From CAYNEI01 sp964396185 (GTDB taxonomy: Archaea; Thermoplasmatota; SW-10-69-26), in assembly GCA_964396185.1 (NCBI GenBank), contig CAYNEI010000036.1, positions 1-23,322 on the forward strand: a stretch of DNA of 23,322 bases, read 5' to 3'. How positions within the stretch are numbered: position 1 is the stretch's first letter; every line of letters begins with the position of its first letter. This document shows positions 1-7,321 of this stretch, piece by piece. A program made the position numbers and the translations under genes. The notes beneath the pieces are model-generated. The model was not told the origin of the DNA, searched no databases, and saw only the letters and a list, made by a program, of their open reading frames with translations.

Positions 1-512
1 GTGCAGTGCTGGCCCGGAGGCGCGGTGCCGGTGTCGTAGACGTAGCCCTTGTGGCGTTTGAGCTCAGCGCTGTAGAAGGCGAGGAAATCGATGGCTTCGT
101 CCACATCGGCCAGGGCCTCGACGCGAGGCTTACCGTTCTCCAGGGTCATCACAGCGGCGAGCTGGAACTTGCGCTCCCGCATGATCTCAGCCGCGCGCTC
201 GAAGATCTCCGCTCGCTCGTCGTAGGGCGTGTGCTCCCAGCCCGCTTGGGCTTGCTTGGCGACTTGGACCGCGCGGGTCACCTGCTCCTCGGTCCCGCTG
301 GCGAAACGGCCGATCACGAGGGTGGTGTCTCCGGGGGAGACGACCTCGAAGAGGTCATCGCCCTCGATCTCCTCGCCCCCGATGCGAAGGGGGTGGTCCT
401 GGCCGAGCTTCGAGCGGATCTCGTCGACGGCGTCCTCGTAGTTCTGATGGAACTTCTCCTCAGCTCCATCCTCGCGGTACGTGTGGAAGGTGAGCTCGTT
501 CTCGAAGGGCAT
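1..512 (-). CDS. 1-pyrroline-5-carboxylate dehydrogenase, N-terminal part (runs off left edge)
   Basis: Reading the minus strand from an ATG at 512 gives an open frame of 170 codons that leaves the window with no stop. It begins MPFENELTFHTYRED and continues through LRIGGEEI, EVVSPGD, a helix rich in Gln/Ala and AAVMTLENGKP to an AIDFLAFYSAEL stretch. This is the N-terminal half of the NAD-binding region of the delta-1-pyrroline-5-carboxylate dehydrogenase branch of the ALDH superfamily, which oxidises glutamate semialdehyde to glutamate in proline or arginine breakdown. The catalytic Glu and Cys lie beyond the edge and cannot be checked. An AT-rich element at 535-544 sits about 25 bases before the ATG, so the message is probably leaderless. 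The gene is divergent from another aldehyde dehydrogenase. Assignment to ALDH is firm; the exact subfamily is likely. Confidence 0.88.
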   Translation of the reverse strand, partial: MPFENELTFHTYREDGAEEKFHQNYEDAVDEIRSKLGQDHPLRIGGEEIEGDDLFEVVSPGDTTLVIGRFASGTEEQVTRAVQVAKQAQAGWEHTPYDERAEIFERAAEIMRERKFQLAAVMTLENGKPRVEALADVDEAIDFLAFYSAELKRHKGYVYDTGTAPPGQHC

Positions 513-534
513 ACAGGCCCTGAAAGGGGGGCCC

Positions 535-544
535 AAGAAATAAG
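535..544. promoter_or_regulatory. shared AT-rich TATA-like element between two divergent dehydrogenase genes
   Basis: The stretch AAGAAATAAG is the only AT-rich run in the 139-base divergent gap. On the minus strand it reads CTTATTTCTT about 25 bases before the ATG at 512, giving a leaderless message. On the plus strand it would place the transcript start near 565-570, leaving about 85 bases of leader before the ATG at 652, which has its own AAGGAG site. Dual use is an inference. Confidence 0.45.
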
Positions 545-651
545 TGCTGGCCGCGCGCCGGCCTGCGCGACCGCGCCCCGCCGTGCGCTCCCGTGACCAG
601 CGCAGGGTTCTTCCCCTCGACCCCCGTTCCCGAGACCAAGGAGCGCCTCCC

Positions 652-2196
652 ATGGACCCCCGCTACGCCAAGATCCTCGAGGACGTGGGCATCGAACCCG
701 AAGCGACCATCCCCGGTTCCACCGACGGCACCGAGTGGTTCGCCAGCGGGGATGCTCTCGAGGTAACCACGCCCATCGATGGCACGACGCTGGCCACGGT
801 GACCCAGGCCACGCCTGAGGACTACGAGCGCGTCGTCCGCGCGGCCCAGGAGGCCTTCGTCGAGTGGGCCCAGCTGCCAGCTCCCAAACGTGGCGAGATC
901 GTGCGCGAGCTTGGTGAAAAGCTGCGCGAGCACAAGCTGGCGCTGGGTAAGCTGGTGACCCTCGAGATGGGTAAGATCAGCGAGGAGGGCGAGGGCGAGA
1001 TCCAGGAGATGATCGACATCGCGGATTTCAGCGTCGGCCTCTCCCGCCAGCTCTACGGCAAGACCATCGCCAGCGAGCGGCCCGACCACCGCATGTACGA
1101 GCAGTGGCAGCCCATGGGCCTGGTCGGCATCATCACGGCCTTCAACTTCCCGGCCGCCGTGTGGTCCTGGAACAGCTGCATCGCAGCCGTGTGCGGCGAC
1201 ACCATGGTCTGGAAACCCTCCAGCCAGACCCCGCTCACGGCCATCGCCATCAGCCGCCTGGCCAACGAGGTCCTCGAAGACCACGGCCACCCCGGTGTCA
1301 TGACGCTGCTCGTCGGCCGTGGCTCGGTCATCGGCGATCGCTTGACCAGCGACCGCCGCATCCCGCTGGTCAGCGCCACCGGCTCGTGCCGCATGGGCTA
1401 CCAGGTAGCCGAGGCCGTAGCCAAGCGCATGGGCAACACGATCCTCGAGCTCGGCGGCAACAACGGCGTCATCGTCACCCCATCAGCCGAGCTCGACCTC
1501 GCCCAGCGCGCCATCATGTTCGGTGCCGTGGGTACCTCGGGCCAGCGTTGCACGAGCATCCGCCGGCTCTTCGTCCACGAGGACGTGGCCGACGAGCTCA
1601 CCGAGCGCCTCGTCTCCTCCTACCAGCAAGTGCCCATCGGCGACCCCCTCGAGCAGGGCACGCTCATGGGCCCACTGGTCACCGAAGGCGCGGTCGAGGA
1701 CATGCTCGAGGCCCTCACCCAAGTGGAGAAGCAGGGTGGCGAGATCCTCACGGGCGGCAACCGGCTGGAGGCGCTGGGCGCGAACTACGTCGAGCCCACC
1801 ATCGTGCAAGCCACCCACGACATGCCCATCGTGGCCGAGGAGACCTTCGCTCCCCTTCTCTACGTCATGACCTACCAGGATCTCGACGAGGTGCTGGCCT
1901 GGCACAACGAGGTCCCCCAGGGTCTCTCGAGCAGCATGTTCACCCAGAACCTCAAGCAAGCTGAGCGTTTCCTGAGTGTGCACGGCTCGGACTGCGGCAT
2001 CGCCAACATCAACATGGGCACCAGTGGCGCGGAGATCGGCGGCGCCTTCGGTGGCGAGAAGGACACCGGCGGCGGCCGCGAAGCCGGCAGCGACTCCTGG
2101 AAGCAGTACATGCGCCGCCAGACCGTCACCATCAACTGGGGCGACGATTTGCCGCTGGCCCAAGGTATCGACTTCGATGTCGGGGAAGATCGTTGA
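652..2196 (+). CDS. ALDH7 (antiquitin-type) L-aminoadipate-semialdehyde dehydrogenase
   Basis: This is a 514-residue NAD(P)-dependent aldehyde dehydrogenase. The ATG at 652 is chosen because AAGGAG lies 8 bases upstream and the family similarity begins there; the frame is open further upstream but reads as low-complexity Arg/Pro. The oxyanion-site motif MGLVGIITAFNFPAAVW, the general base Glu266 in ELGGNN and the nucleophile Cys300 in TSGQRCTS are present. The C-terminal motif SGAEIGGAFGGEK followed by TGGGRE and WKQYMRR is diagnostic of ALDH7. That family oxidises alpha-aminoadipate semialdehyde (piperideine-6-carboxylate) to aminoadipate in lysine catabolism, and some members act on other semialdehydes. 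It is cytosolic and probably tetrameric by family. The divergent P5C dehydrogenase supports an amino-acid degradation role. The family is certain; the physiological substrate is inferred. Confidence 0.93.
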   Translation: MDPRYAKILEDVGIEPEATIPGSTDGTEWFASGDALEVTTPIDGTTLATVTQATPEDYERVVRAAQEAFVEWAQLPAPKRGEIVRELGEKLREHKLALGKLVTLEMGKISEEGEGEIQEMIDIADFSVGLSRQLYGKTIASERPDHRMYEQWQPMGLVGIITAFNFPAAVWSWNSCIAAVCGDTMVWKPSSQTPLTAIAISRLANEVLEDHGHPGVMTLLVGRGSVIGDRLTSDRRIPLVSATGSCRMGYQVAEAVAKRMGNTILELGGNNGVIVTPSAELDLAQRAIMFGAVGTSGQRCTSIRRLFVHEDVADELTERLVSSYQQVPIGDPLEQGTLMGPLVTEGAVEDMLEALTQVEKQGGEILTGGNRLEALGANYVEPTIVQATHDMPIVAEETFAPLLYVMTYQDLDEVLAWHNEVPQGLSSSMFTQNLKQAERFLSVHGSDCGIANINMGTSGAEIGGAFGGEKDTGGGREAGSDSWKQYMRRQTVTINWGDDLPLAQGIDFDVGEDR

Positions 2197-2257
2197 CCCC
2201 GCAACGCGCGACGAATCGCGATGGGAGGAGCAACACTACGCGCAGTCTGTAGCCTGG

Positions 2258-3472
2258 TTACCCGGGATGATCGCTGCTCCCACGCTTGTTCTGGCTGTCC
2301 GGCTGTGTGCCCTGCGCTCTCGTTGCCGCCACCGTGAACGTGGTGGGGCCACCTCCGGGAGGGGGTCGTTCTCGCACCGCGGGCTTGAAGGATCTCGGGG
2401 CATCCTGCTCCGTGCGCCTCGTCTTGTGGAACGTGAGCGCTAGGGCGAGGGTTCCGACGGAAAGCAAGCCTGCAAGCCAGAGCCCCCACCCGACCTCGAT
2501 CCCGAGTGCGTCTCCGAAACGCAGCAACCGACCCAGGTCGACGGTCATCGTCAGCGCAGCAGCCCCGGCCGGGATGGCGACGAGGCTGGTGCGCGCTCGG
2601 CCAGGTCGTAGGGCGACAGCGAGGATGGCAGCGAGGACCATGAGCGGAGCCACGATGACGCCGTCCCCCTCCCATCCGTAAATCGTACCACCGAACTCAG
2701 CCGGGGCCGAGGCCCAAGGACCCAGCGCAAACGCGCCTGCGAGCACGCTCGTCACCCCGAGCGCAATCGCATGGCCACTGAACCGGCGGGCGGGTACCAG
2801 GGCCGCCTGAAGGCGACGCGAGACGAGCGGGTGGATCAACGCGGCGATCCACGCAACGGTGGCGAGAAGTGCGAACAGAACGCCTACTCCTGGCCCCGCA
2901 AGATGATCTCCAGTCGCTGTCCACCCCCCGATCCCAACCGTCGTGACTCCACCGGCGAATAGCACTGCGCCGGTTCCGAGGCTGACCTGACCACGGCCCG
3001 GCCTTCCCTGGAGCCAAGAAGATGAGAGCACGAACAAGATCCCCAGCCCCGAAACGATCCCGCCGACGAGCACCCCGGTGGCATGGCCAGAGCCATCCTG
3101 TGCACCATCCCGGACCGGGATCGTCTCGAGGATGGTGGTCGTCGCTCCTAGGTCACCGTACCCGACCCAGACCACGACGAGTTCATCGCCTTCGGTGGCG
3201 ATGTGCGTCTCGGTGTACGCCCCCTCCCCAGGGGGGCCATCCGAATCGAGATCCGCCTCTGGGTCTGCCGCACGGATCGGGTCGGTCCTCCCCTCGAAGC
3301 GGAGCCAGGCCGGGTAGATCTCGATGAGCGGTTCGACCCGGGTGGTCATCGAGCCGTACTCGAACTCAACTGTTTCGGAGACACCCATCTCGATCAAGGG
3401 GACAACGTGGACACCGACTGCCAGGAGCAAGCCGAGGGCGGTTAGGATGCGGGGGTACGTCCAGTTCAGAAT
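2258..3472 (-). CDS. polytopic membrane protein of unknown function, start codon uncertain
   Basis: The frame follows the lipoprotein gene on the minus strand and overlaps its stop. About 404 residues can be read. Hydrophobic segments lie near residues 9-27, 131-153, 164-184, 193-216, 234-252, 271-288, 297-314 and 324-347. The segment between the first two (about 100 residues, acidic) should lie on one face as a folded domain, and the last 55 residues are a Pro/Arg/Gly-rich tail. No ATG, GTG or TTG sits near the natural start. Continuous coding from ATT at 3472 or CTG at 3469, just after a GGGGGAG run, would keep the first membrane segment. The nearest ordinary starts are a TTG or an ATG inside or after that segment. 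I do not recognise a family. The overlap suggests translational coupling with the lipoprotein and a shared surface role. Confidence 0.7.
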   Translation of the reverse strand: MLNWTYPRILTALGLLLAVGVHVVPLIEMGVSETVEFEYGSMTTRVEPLIEIYPAWLRFEGRTDPIRAADPEADLDSDGPPGEGAYTETHIATEGDELVVVWVGYGDLGATTTILETIPVRDGAQDGSGHATGVLVGGIVSGLGILFVLSSSWLQGRPGRGQVSLGTGAVLFAGGVTTVGIGGWTATGDHLAGPGVGVLFALLATVAWIAALIHPLVSRRLQAALVPARRFSGHAIALGVTSVLAGAFALGPWASAPAEFGGTIYGWEGDGVIVAPLMVLAAILAVALRPGRARTSLVAIPAGAAALTMTVDLGRLLRFGDALGIEVGWGLWLAGLLSVGTLALALTFHKTRRTEQDAPRSFKPAVRERPPPGGGPTTFTVAATRAQGTQPDSQNKRGSSDHPG

Positions 3473-4272
3473 CTCTCCCCCTTCTCCCAGGCTTCGTGGA
3501 TCGTTGACACGAACCCTCCGGCGCCTTGGCGCTTCGTGTAGACGTGATCGCCAGCAGTGACATGGGCGAACACCGTCCACATTTTCTTCCCTCCCTCGCT
3601 CCAATCGCATTGGACGTGGACGGTGCCGGGCCCCTCGAAAGCGGTCTCGGGGCATCCGCTCAAGAACCTACCCCGGCCACTACCACCAGCTTCCTTCGGG
3701 TCATAGACGACCTCGAGGGATCCGGAGATCGAGCTCTCGCTCTCGACGATGAACTCGAGGATCACGGGTTCTGCGGGGTCGTATGGTCCTGGAACCTTCT
3801 CTCCATCGTGAATCGTGAAGGCTGGGATGACCATGACCTCCTCAGCCTCGCTCCAGGATCTCAGACTGTTCGTCTGGCGGAGCTCGCGGCCCCATGTCTG
3901 TTCCCAGTAGCCTCGCACGTGCCAGATCCCAGGCTCATCGAACTCGCAGTCCACAGTATGGGTTCGTCGCTCCCAGAGATCCGGGGAGCGGAAGCACGAT
4001 AGGTTACTGTTGTCGGGGCTCGGCCTGGCGAGGGGATCCAACGAGGCGACGAGGGCGCTCCCGATGAGCGCCAAGCCATCCTCTGGTGTCTCGACCGCCG
4101 TTACGTTCACCTTGAACGTCGCACTCTGGCCCACCTCAACCACGCGCGGTGTTGCGACCCAATCAAGACCGATGTCCACGGGCCCGACCTCTCCCTCTCT
4201 GGGGCCACTTGCCTGGTACACGCACCCGGACGTGAGCAATACGACTGCAAGTAGGGTAGGCCGCCCAAGCAT
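3466..4272 (-). CDS. predicted cell-surface lipoprotein
   Basis: This 268-residue protein starts with a short hydrophobic signal ending in LLTSGC, an archaeal lipobox-like site with Cys17 as the likely lipid anchor. The rest is beta-rich. One segment (about residues 35-140) has the look of an Ig-like or CARDB-like sandwich (VEVGQSATFKVNV then GIWHVRGYWEQ), and a second segment (about 150-255) begins FTIHDGEKV. Four further cysteines (LSCF, VDCE, SGCP, VQCD) could form two disulfides. It is the first gene of a two-gene minus-strand unit and its stop overlaps the start region of the membrane protein. A CCTTCTAC stretch about 21 bases before the ATG could be the promoter. No family is recognised; surface location is inferred from the lipobox. 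Confidence 0.82.
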   Translation of the reverse strand: MLGRPTLLAVVLLTSGCVYQASGPREGEVGPVDIGLDWVATPRVVEVGQSATFKVNVTAVETPEDGLALIGSALVASLDPLARPSPDNSNLSCFRSPDLWERRTHTVDCEFDEPGIWHVRGYWEQTWGRELRQTNSLRSWSEAEEVMVIPAFTIHDGEKVPGPYDPAEPVILEFIVESESSISGSLEVVYDPKEAGGSGRGRFLSGCPETAFEGPGTVHVQCDWSEGGKKMWTVFAHVTAGDHVYTKRQGAGGFVSTIHEAWEKGERF

Positions 4273-4378
4273 AGAGCGTGACCGGGTCGAGGGTAGAAGG
4301 CTCTACCGGTAGCAACAGGTTTTGACGGTTCCCGGTCCCCTTCCTACAGAACGAAGTTTCGACCACCCAGCCTGAGAG

Positions 4379-4385
4379 CTTGATA
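4379..4385 (+). promoter_or_regulatory. TATA-like element of the zinc-ribbon gene
   Basis: CTTGATA lies 22 bases before the ATG at 4408, the spacing expected for a leaderless archaeal transcript. A very similar element (CTGATACC) precedes the other zinc-ribbon gene on the minus strand near 16442-16447. Confidence 0.45.
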
Positions 4386-4407
4386 CCCCCCACGCCCACC
4401 TCTGTGT

Positions 4408-4590
4408 ATGGCAACCGCCCACTCCTCCCCCACGTGCGCCCGCGGCGCCTGTCCGAACTGCGGAGACACCGTCCCCCGCTTCCAGCACACCGCTGGCGGC
4501 ATGGCCGCCGACGTCTACGCCTGCAACGACTGCGGGTCGTTCAGCTACACGAACCACGGGGCGCTGATCCCCATGGTCGTCCCAGGGTAG
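4408..4590 (+). CDS. zinc-ribbon miniprotein
   Basis: This 60-residue protein has two CxxC knuckles, Cys15/Cys18 (CPNCG) and Cys39/Cys42 (CNDCG), separated by 20 residues, plus an extra Cys10. The layout is that of a treble-clef or zinc-ribbon fold binding one Zn2+. The spacing of a TATA-like CTTGATA 22 bases before the ATG supports this start. It is divergent from the lipoprotein gene and 53 bases upstream of the secreted ceramidase-like gene, which has its own promoter. Small zinc-ribbon proteins are abundant in archaea and mostly uncharacterised; nucleic-acid or protein binding is possible, but nothing here decides it. Confidence 0.8.
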   Translation: MATAHSSPTCARGACPNCGDTVPRFQHTAGGMAADVYACNDCGSFSYTNHGALIPMVVPG

Positions 4591-4614
4591 CACCGCGTGC
4601 GGCCGTCGGCCCCG

Positions 4615-4620
4615 CTTTTA
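4615..4620 (+). promoter_or_regulatory. TATA-like element of the ceramidase-like gene
   Basis: CTTTTA ends 23 bases before the ATG at 4644, as expected for leaderless transcription. The same hexamer precedes the SufS-like gene at 7292-7297. Confidence 0.5.
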
Positions 4621-4643
4621 TGCCATGAGGATGATACCGAGCC

Positions 4644-6836
4644 ATGGCTTGGAGGCACACGGTGATCGCCCTGTCGGCGATCGCGCTGGTCACGGCAGGC
4701 GCACAAGCGGGGCTGCTCAGCCCGGCAGACAACGCGGTCATGGATCCCACGGTCACCTTCCAGGAGGATACCGTCGACGCGGAGGGCTCCTGTGCTGGGG
4801 GCCTTGAGGTGGGCGCGGCCGCAGTGGACATCAGCCCGTACGATCCGTTGTCCTGGAACGAGGAGTACACGGACCTCAACGGGAACGATGTCTACGACGG
4901 ACCCGACCCCCTCACCGGGGACCCTGGCGAGCCGTACATCGACGCCAACGCCAACGGCAAGTTCGACGGCCTATTCATGGCCGGCTACGGCCACGAGAAG
5001 GACGGGAACGAGTACTACATGGCCGAGTCGATCCACGACCCCGTCTGGGCGCGCGCCCTCGTGCTCACCTGCGGGGACACCAGCATGGCCATGGCCAGCG
5101 TGGACACCGTCGGCTTCTTCCGCGGCGTGGTCCAGGACATCCGAGCAGCGGCCACCGCCGAGCTCGGCCCCGCGGCCCTCGACCACATCCTCGTGGCCTC
5201 CACCCACACCCACGACAGCATCGACACCATGGGTCTCTGGGGCCCCAGCATCGTCGTGGACGGTAAGCACCCTGGCCTGATGGACCACTACAAGCAAGGC
5301 ACTGTGGACGCCATCGTCCAAGCCGCTGAAAGCCAGCGGCCCGTGGACCACGTGCTCTCGGCCTCGGCGCTCACCCGCGATCTCATCGGAGTTGCCGGCA
5401 CGGTGCAAACCGATCTCCGCGACCCGTTCGTCATCGACGACCGCGTGCTGGGCGTCCAGTTCATCGATGACCAAGGGGAGACCATCGCGACCCTGGTCAA
5501 CTGGAGTCCTCACCCAGAGACCCTGGCCGGGACGAAGAGCGAGATCTCCAGTGACTACGCCCACACCCTCCGCGAGTCGCTTGAGACCGATGGCGCCACG
5601 CTTGGCGGTGTGCACCACGATGCCGTCGGTGGTACGGCAGTCTTCTTCAGCGGTGCCGTCGGCGGCATGATGACCACGCTTGGGGCCAACCCGCTTGATG
5701 AGAACGGGGATTCCATCCCCGACCACAGCTACGAGAAGGCCGAGCGCATCGGCGAGGTGGCCGCCTGGGCCGTGCTCGATGGGCTCACGCAAGCTGAGCC
5801 CACCGAGCTCGACACGCTGCGGGTGCAGGCCCGAGAGCTCTCCATCCCCGGCGACAACGCCTTCCTGCTCGCCCTGAACACCATCGGGATCTTCGATCAC
5901 CAGCTCGCCCTTGGACCCGCCGAGCTGCCGCCCATCGGTCCGCTGGGCGTGGTGGCCCCAACGCCGTTCTTCCGGGCCGAGGTCAACGCGGTCACCCTCG
6001 GCAGTGGAGCGGACAACGTGGTCTCCATCCTCACAGCACCCGGCGAGCTCTTGCCAGAAGTGGCCCTCGGGAACCCTCTCGGCGAGGATCCCGATGCGAC
6101 GCCTGAGAAGTGCTGGGACTACAACCCGTTGAAGGAGCTGTTCAACGACGACCGCGAGGCCCGCCCCAATCCCGACAACGGTGGCCAGCGCGAGAACGGG
6201 TACGAGCGACAGCTCGCCAGCAACCCGCACATGCCCAAGGAACCCGCGGTGCTCACCATGGTGAAGGCAGACCACGTGATGCTCTTCGGGCTTGCCAACG
6301 ACGAGCTCGGGTACATCGTGCCTGCCAACGACTACGTGTTCCCCACGGTCTTCCCCTCGATCTACGGGGATGGTACGGACCGTTGCGGCGACGATGACCA
6401 CTACGAGGAGACCGTGAGCGCATCCAGCTACCTCGCGCCCGGCATCGCCAACGCCTTGGCCACCCTCATCGATCCCACCTACGAGCCCCAGGAGTTCCCC
6501 ACGCAGATCGCTGGACCTCTAGGCCCCGACGGGGAGCCCGTGGATCTCGAGGACTGGAACCCCAGCGAGACCCGCGGGGTCTGGCTGGACACGAGCCGCT
6601 CGGGCGGGTACGAGGCTGAAGAGGACGCCCAGCTCCGCGTGGACCTTCCCAGCGAGCTGTCTGGCTGCTGGGGCTTGGTCAACGGCCACGGCCAAGATCT
6701 CGGCACCACGCCAGACGAGCAGGCCCGCGGGCTGTGGATCGACCTGGACGGGGACTGCACGTACTCGCAGGCAGACGGTCTGATCTTCGCGGACGCGTGG
6801 GCGCTTAGCGAAGGCCAGCCCTACTGGCGGCCCTGA
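4644..6836 (+). CDS. secreted neutral/alkaline ceramidase-like hydrolase with calcium-binding loops
   Basis: This 730-residue protein starts with a signal peptide (residues 1-22, hydrophobic core then GAQA). The mature N-terminus has GAAAVDISP. Further on are STHTHD (His188, His190), a VNWSPHPETL segment with a second candidate metal His, and a Gly-rich FFSGAVGG turn. The order matches the catalytic region of the neutral/alkaline non-lysosomal ceramidase family, where the HTH pair binds zinc. The canonical GDVSPN catalytic serine motif is not clearly kept. Two DxNxNxxxDG loops (Asp77-Asp85 and Asp100-Asp108) are inserted near the N-terminus, and a dockerin-like DLDGDC loop lies near the C-terminus; these probably bind Ca2+ outside the cell. 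The substrate may be an amide-linked lipid or another amide. Family membership is likely; activity is uncertain. Confidence 0.75.
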   Translation: MAWRHTVIALSAIALVTAGAQAGLLSPADNAVMDPTVTFQEDTVDAEGSCAGGLEVGAAAVDISPYDPLSWNEEYTDLNGNDVYDGPDPLTGDPGEPYIDANANGKFDGLFMAGYGHEKDGNEYYMAESIHDPVWARALVLTCGDTSMAMASVDTVGFFRGVVQDIRAAATAELGPAALDHILVASTHTHDSIDTMGLWGPSIVVDGKHPGLMDHYKQGTVDAIVQAAESQRPVDHVLSASALTRDLIGVAGTVQTDLRDPFVIDDRVLGVQFIDDQGETIATLVNWSPHPETLAGTKSEISSDYAHTLRESLETDGATLGGVHHDAVGGTAVFFSGAVGGMMTTLGANPLDENGDSIPDHSYEKAERIGEVAAWAVLDGLTQAEPTELDTLRVQARELSIPGDNAFLLALNTIGIFDHQLALGPAELPPIGPLGVVAPTPFFRAEVNAVTLGSGADNVVSILTAPGELLPEVALGNPLGEDPDATPEKCWDYNPLKELFNDDREARPNPDNGGQRENGYERQLASNPHMPKEPAVLTMVKADHVMLFGLANDELGYIVPANDYVFPTVFPSIYGDGTDRCGDDDHYEETVSASSYLAPGIANALATLIDPTYEPQEFPTQIAGPLGPDGEPVDLEDWNPSETRGVWLDTSRSGGYEAEEDAQLRVDLPSELSGCWGLVNGHGQDLGTTPDEQARGLWIDLDGDCTYSQADGLIFADAWALSEGQPYWRP

Positions 6837-7174
6837 GGTGGCTCCCCGCGGCCGTGGTGCCCGATGCGCAGGGAGAGGCGATCAGCGCCTCGGACGAACC
6901 GGCGAGCCGTACCTTCCAAGCTGAGCCATCGACGCCAGTCGTTGGGTCGCGGAGCGTCCGGCTGGAAGGTCTTGATGCCGTGAGCCTCAAGGATCCGTCG
7001 GCACGCCTCGGGTTCCGGTGCCTCGATCCAGAGCTGCACGTGGTCGTTGCGTAGGATCCGACCGCTCTCGCGCGCCTCGATGCCCGCATCTTCCAGGCGA
7101 GCAAGGCCATGCTCGAGGAGCGAGGCGTCTGAGCTGACGCAAACGAACTCTGTAGCTGGCCTGATCTCGCCCAT
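6821..7174 (-). CDS. small DUF2007-like protein
   Basis: This 117-residue minus-strand protein has the pattern of DUF2007 (putative signal-transducing protein). It has a beta strand FVCVSSD, a helix LLEHGLARLEDAGI, a second strand group with VQLWIEAPEPE, and a helix ACRRILEAHGI. These cover residues 8-70. The remaining 45 residues are Arg-rich and less ordered. I chose the ATG at 7174 rather than the upstream candidate at 7219 because the fold begins just after it. The 3' end overlaps the convergent ceramidase-like gene by 16 bases. It is divergent from the SufS-like gene. DUF2007 has no settled biochemical role, so none is assigned. Confidence 0.65.
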   Translation of the reverse strand: MGEIRPATEFVCVSSDASLLEHGLARLEDAGIEARESGRILRNDHVQLWIEAPEPEACRRILEAHGIKTFQPDAPRPNDWRRWLSLEGTARRFVRGADRLSLRIGHHGRGEPPQGRQ

Positions 7175-7215
7175 GGGGCCGCAAGGAACGAACGAGGGAT
7201 AGGGGCTCGCTTGGA

Positions 7216-7247
7216 GCAACCTGCGGGTTGCGGACCCTCCGGGAGGG
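7216..7247. promoter_or_regulatory. two adjacent inverted repeats upstream of the SufS-like gene
   Basis: GCAACC-TGCG-GGTTGC (7216-7231) and CCCTCC-G-GGAGGG (7235-7247) are perfect 6-bp dyads in the gap between divergent genes. The motif ACCCTCCG recurs near 7280, directly upstream of the TATA-like box. They could be operator sites; the short arms in GC-rich DNA make chance possible. Confidence 0.3.
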
Positions 7248-7291
7248 GCGGCTCGGAACGACGCACGGGGGACACCAGACCCTCCGAGGAG

Positions 7292-7297
7292 CTTTTA
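7292..7297 (+). promoter_or_regulatory. TATA-like element of the SufS-like gene
   Basis: CTTTTA lies 24 bases before the ATG at 7322. It supports that start over the earlier in-frame start at 7211, whose extra 37 residues look non-coding. Confidence 0.5.
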
Positions 7298-7321
7298 GCC
7301 AAGTGCCCCCCTTCTTGGACC

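Noticed and set aside
6..596. Plus-strand open frame of 196 codons at the left edge
   Set aside because: It is the complement of the P5C dehydrogenase reading; its protein is an Leu/Val/Glu-rich shadow and the minus strand gives a clear ALDH N-terminus.
4971..6401. Very long minus-strand frame of 476 codons
   Set aside because: It is antisense to the secreted ceramidase-like gene, with Val/Gly/His-rich shadow composition and no domain.
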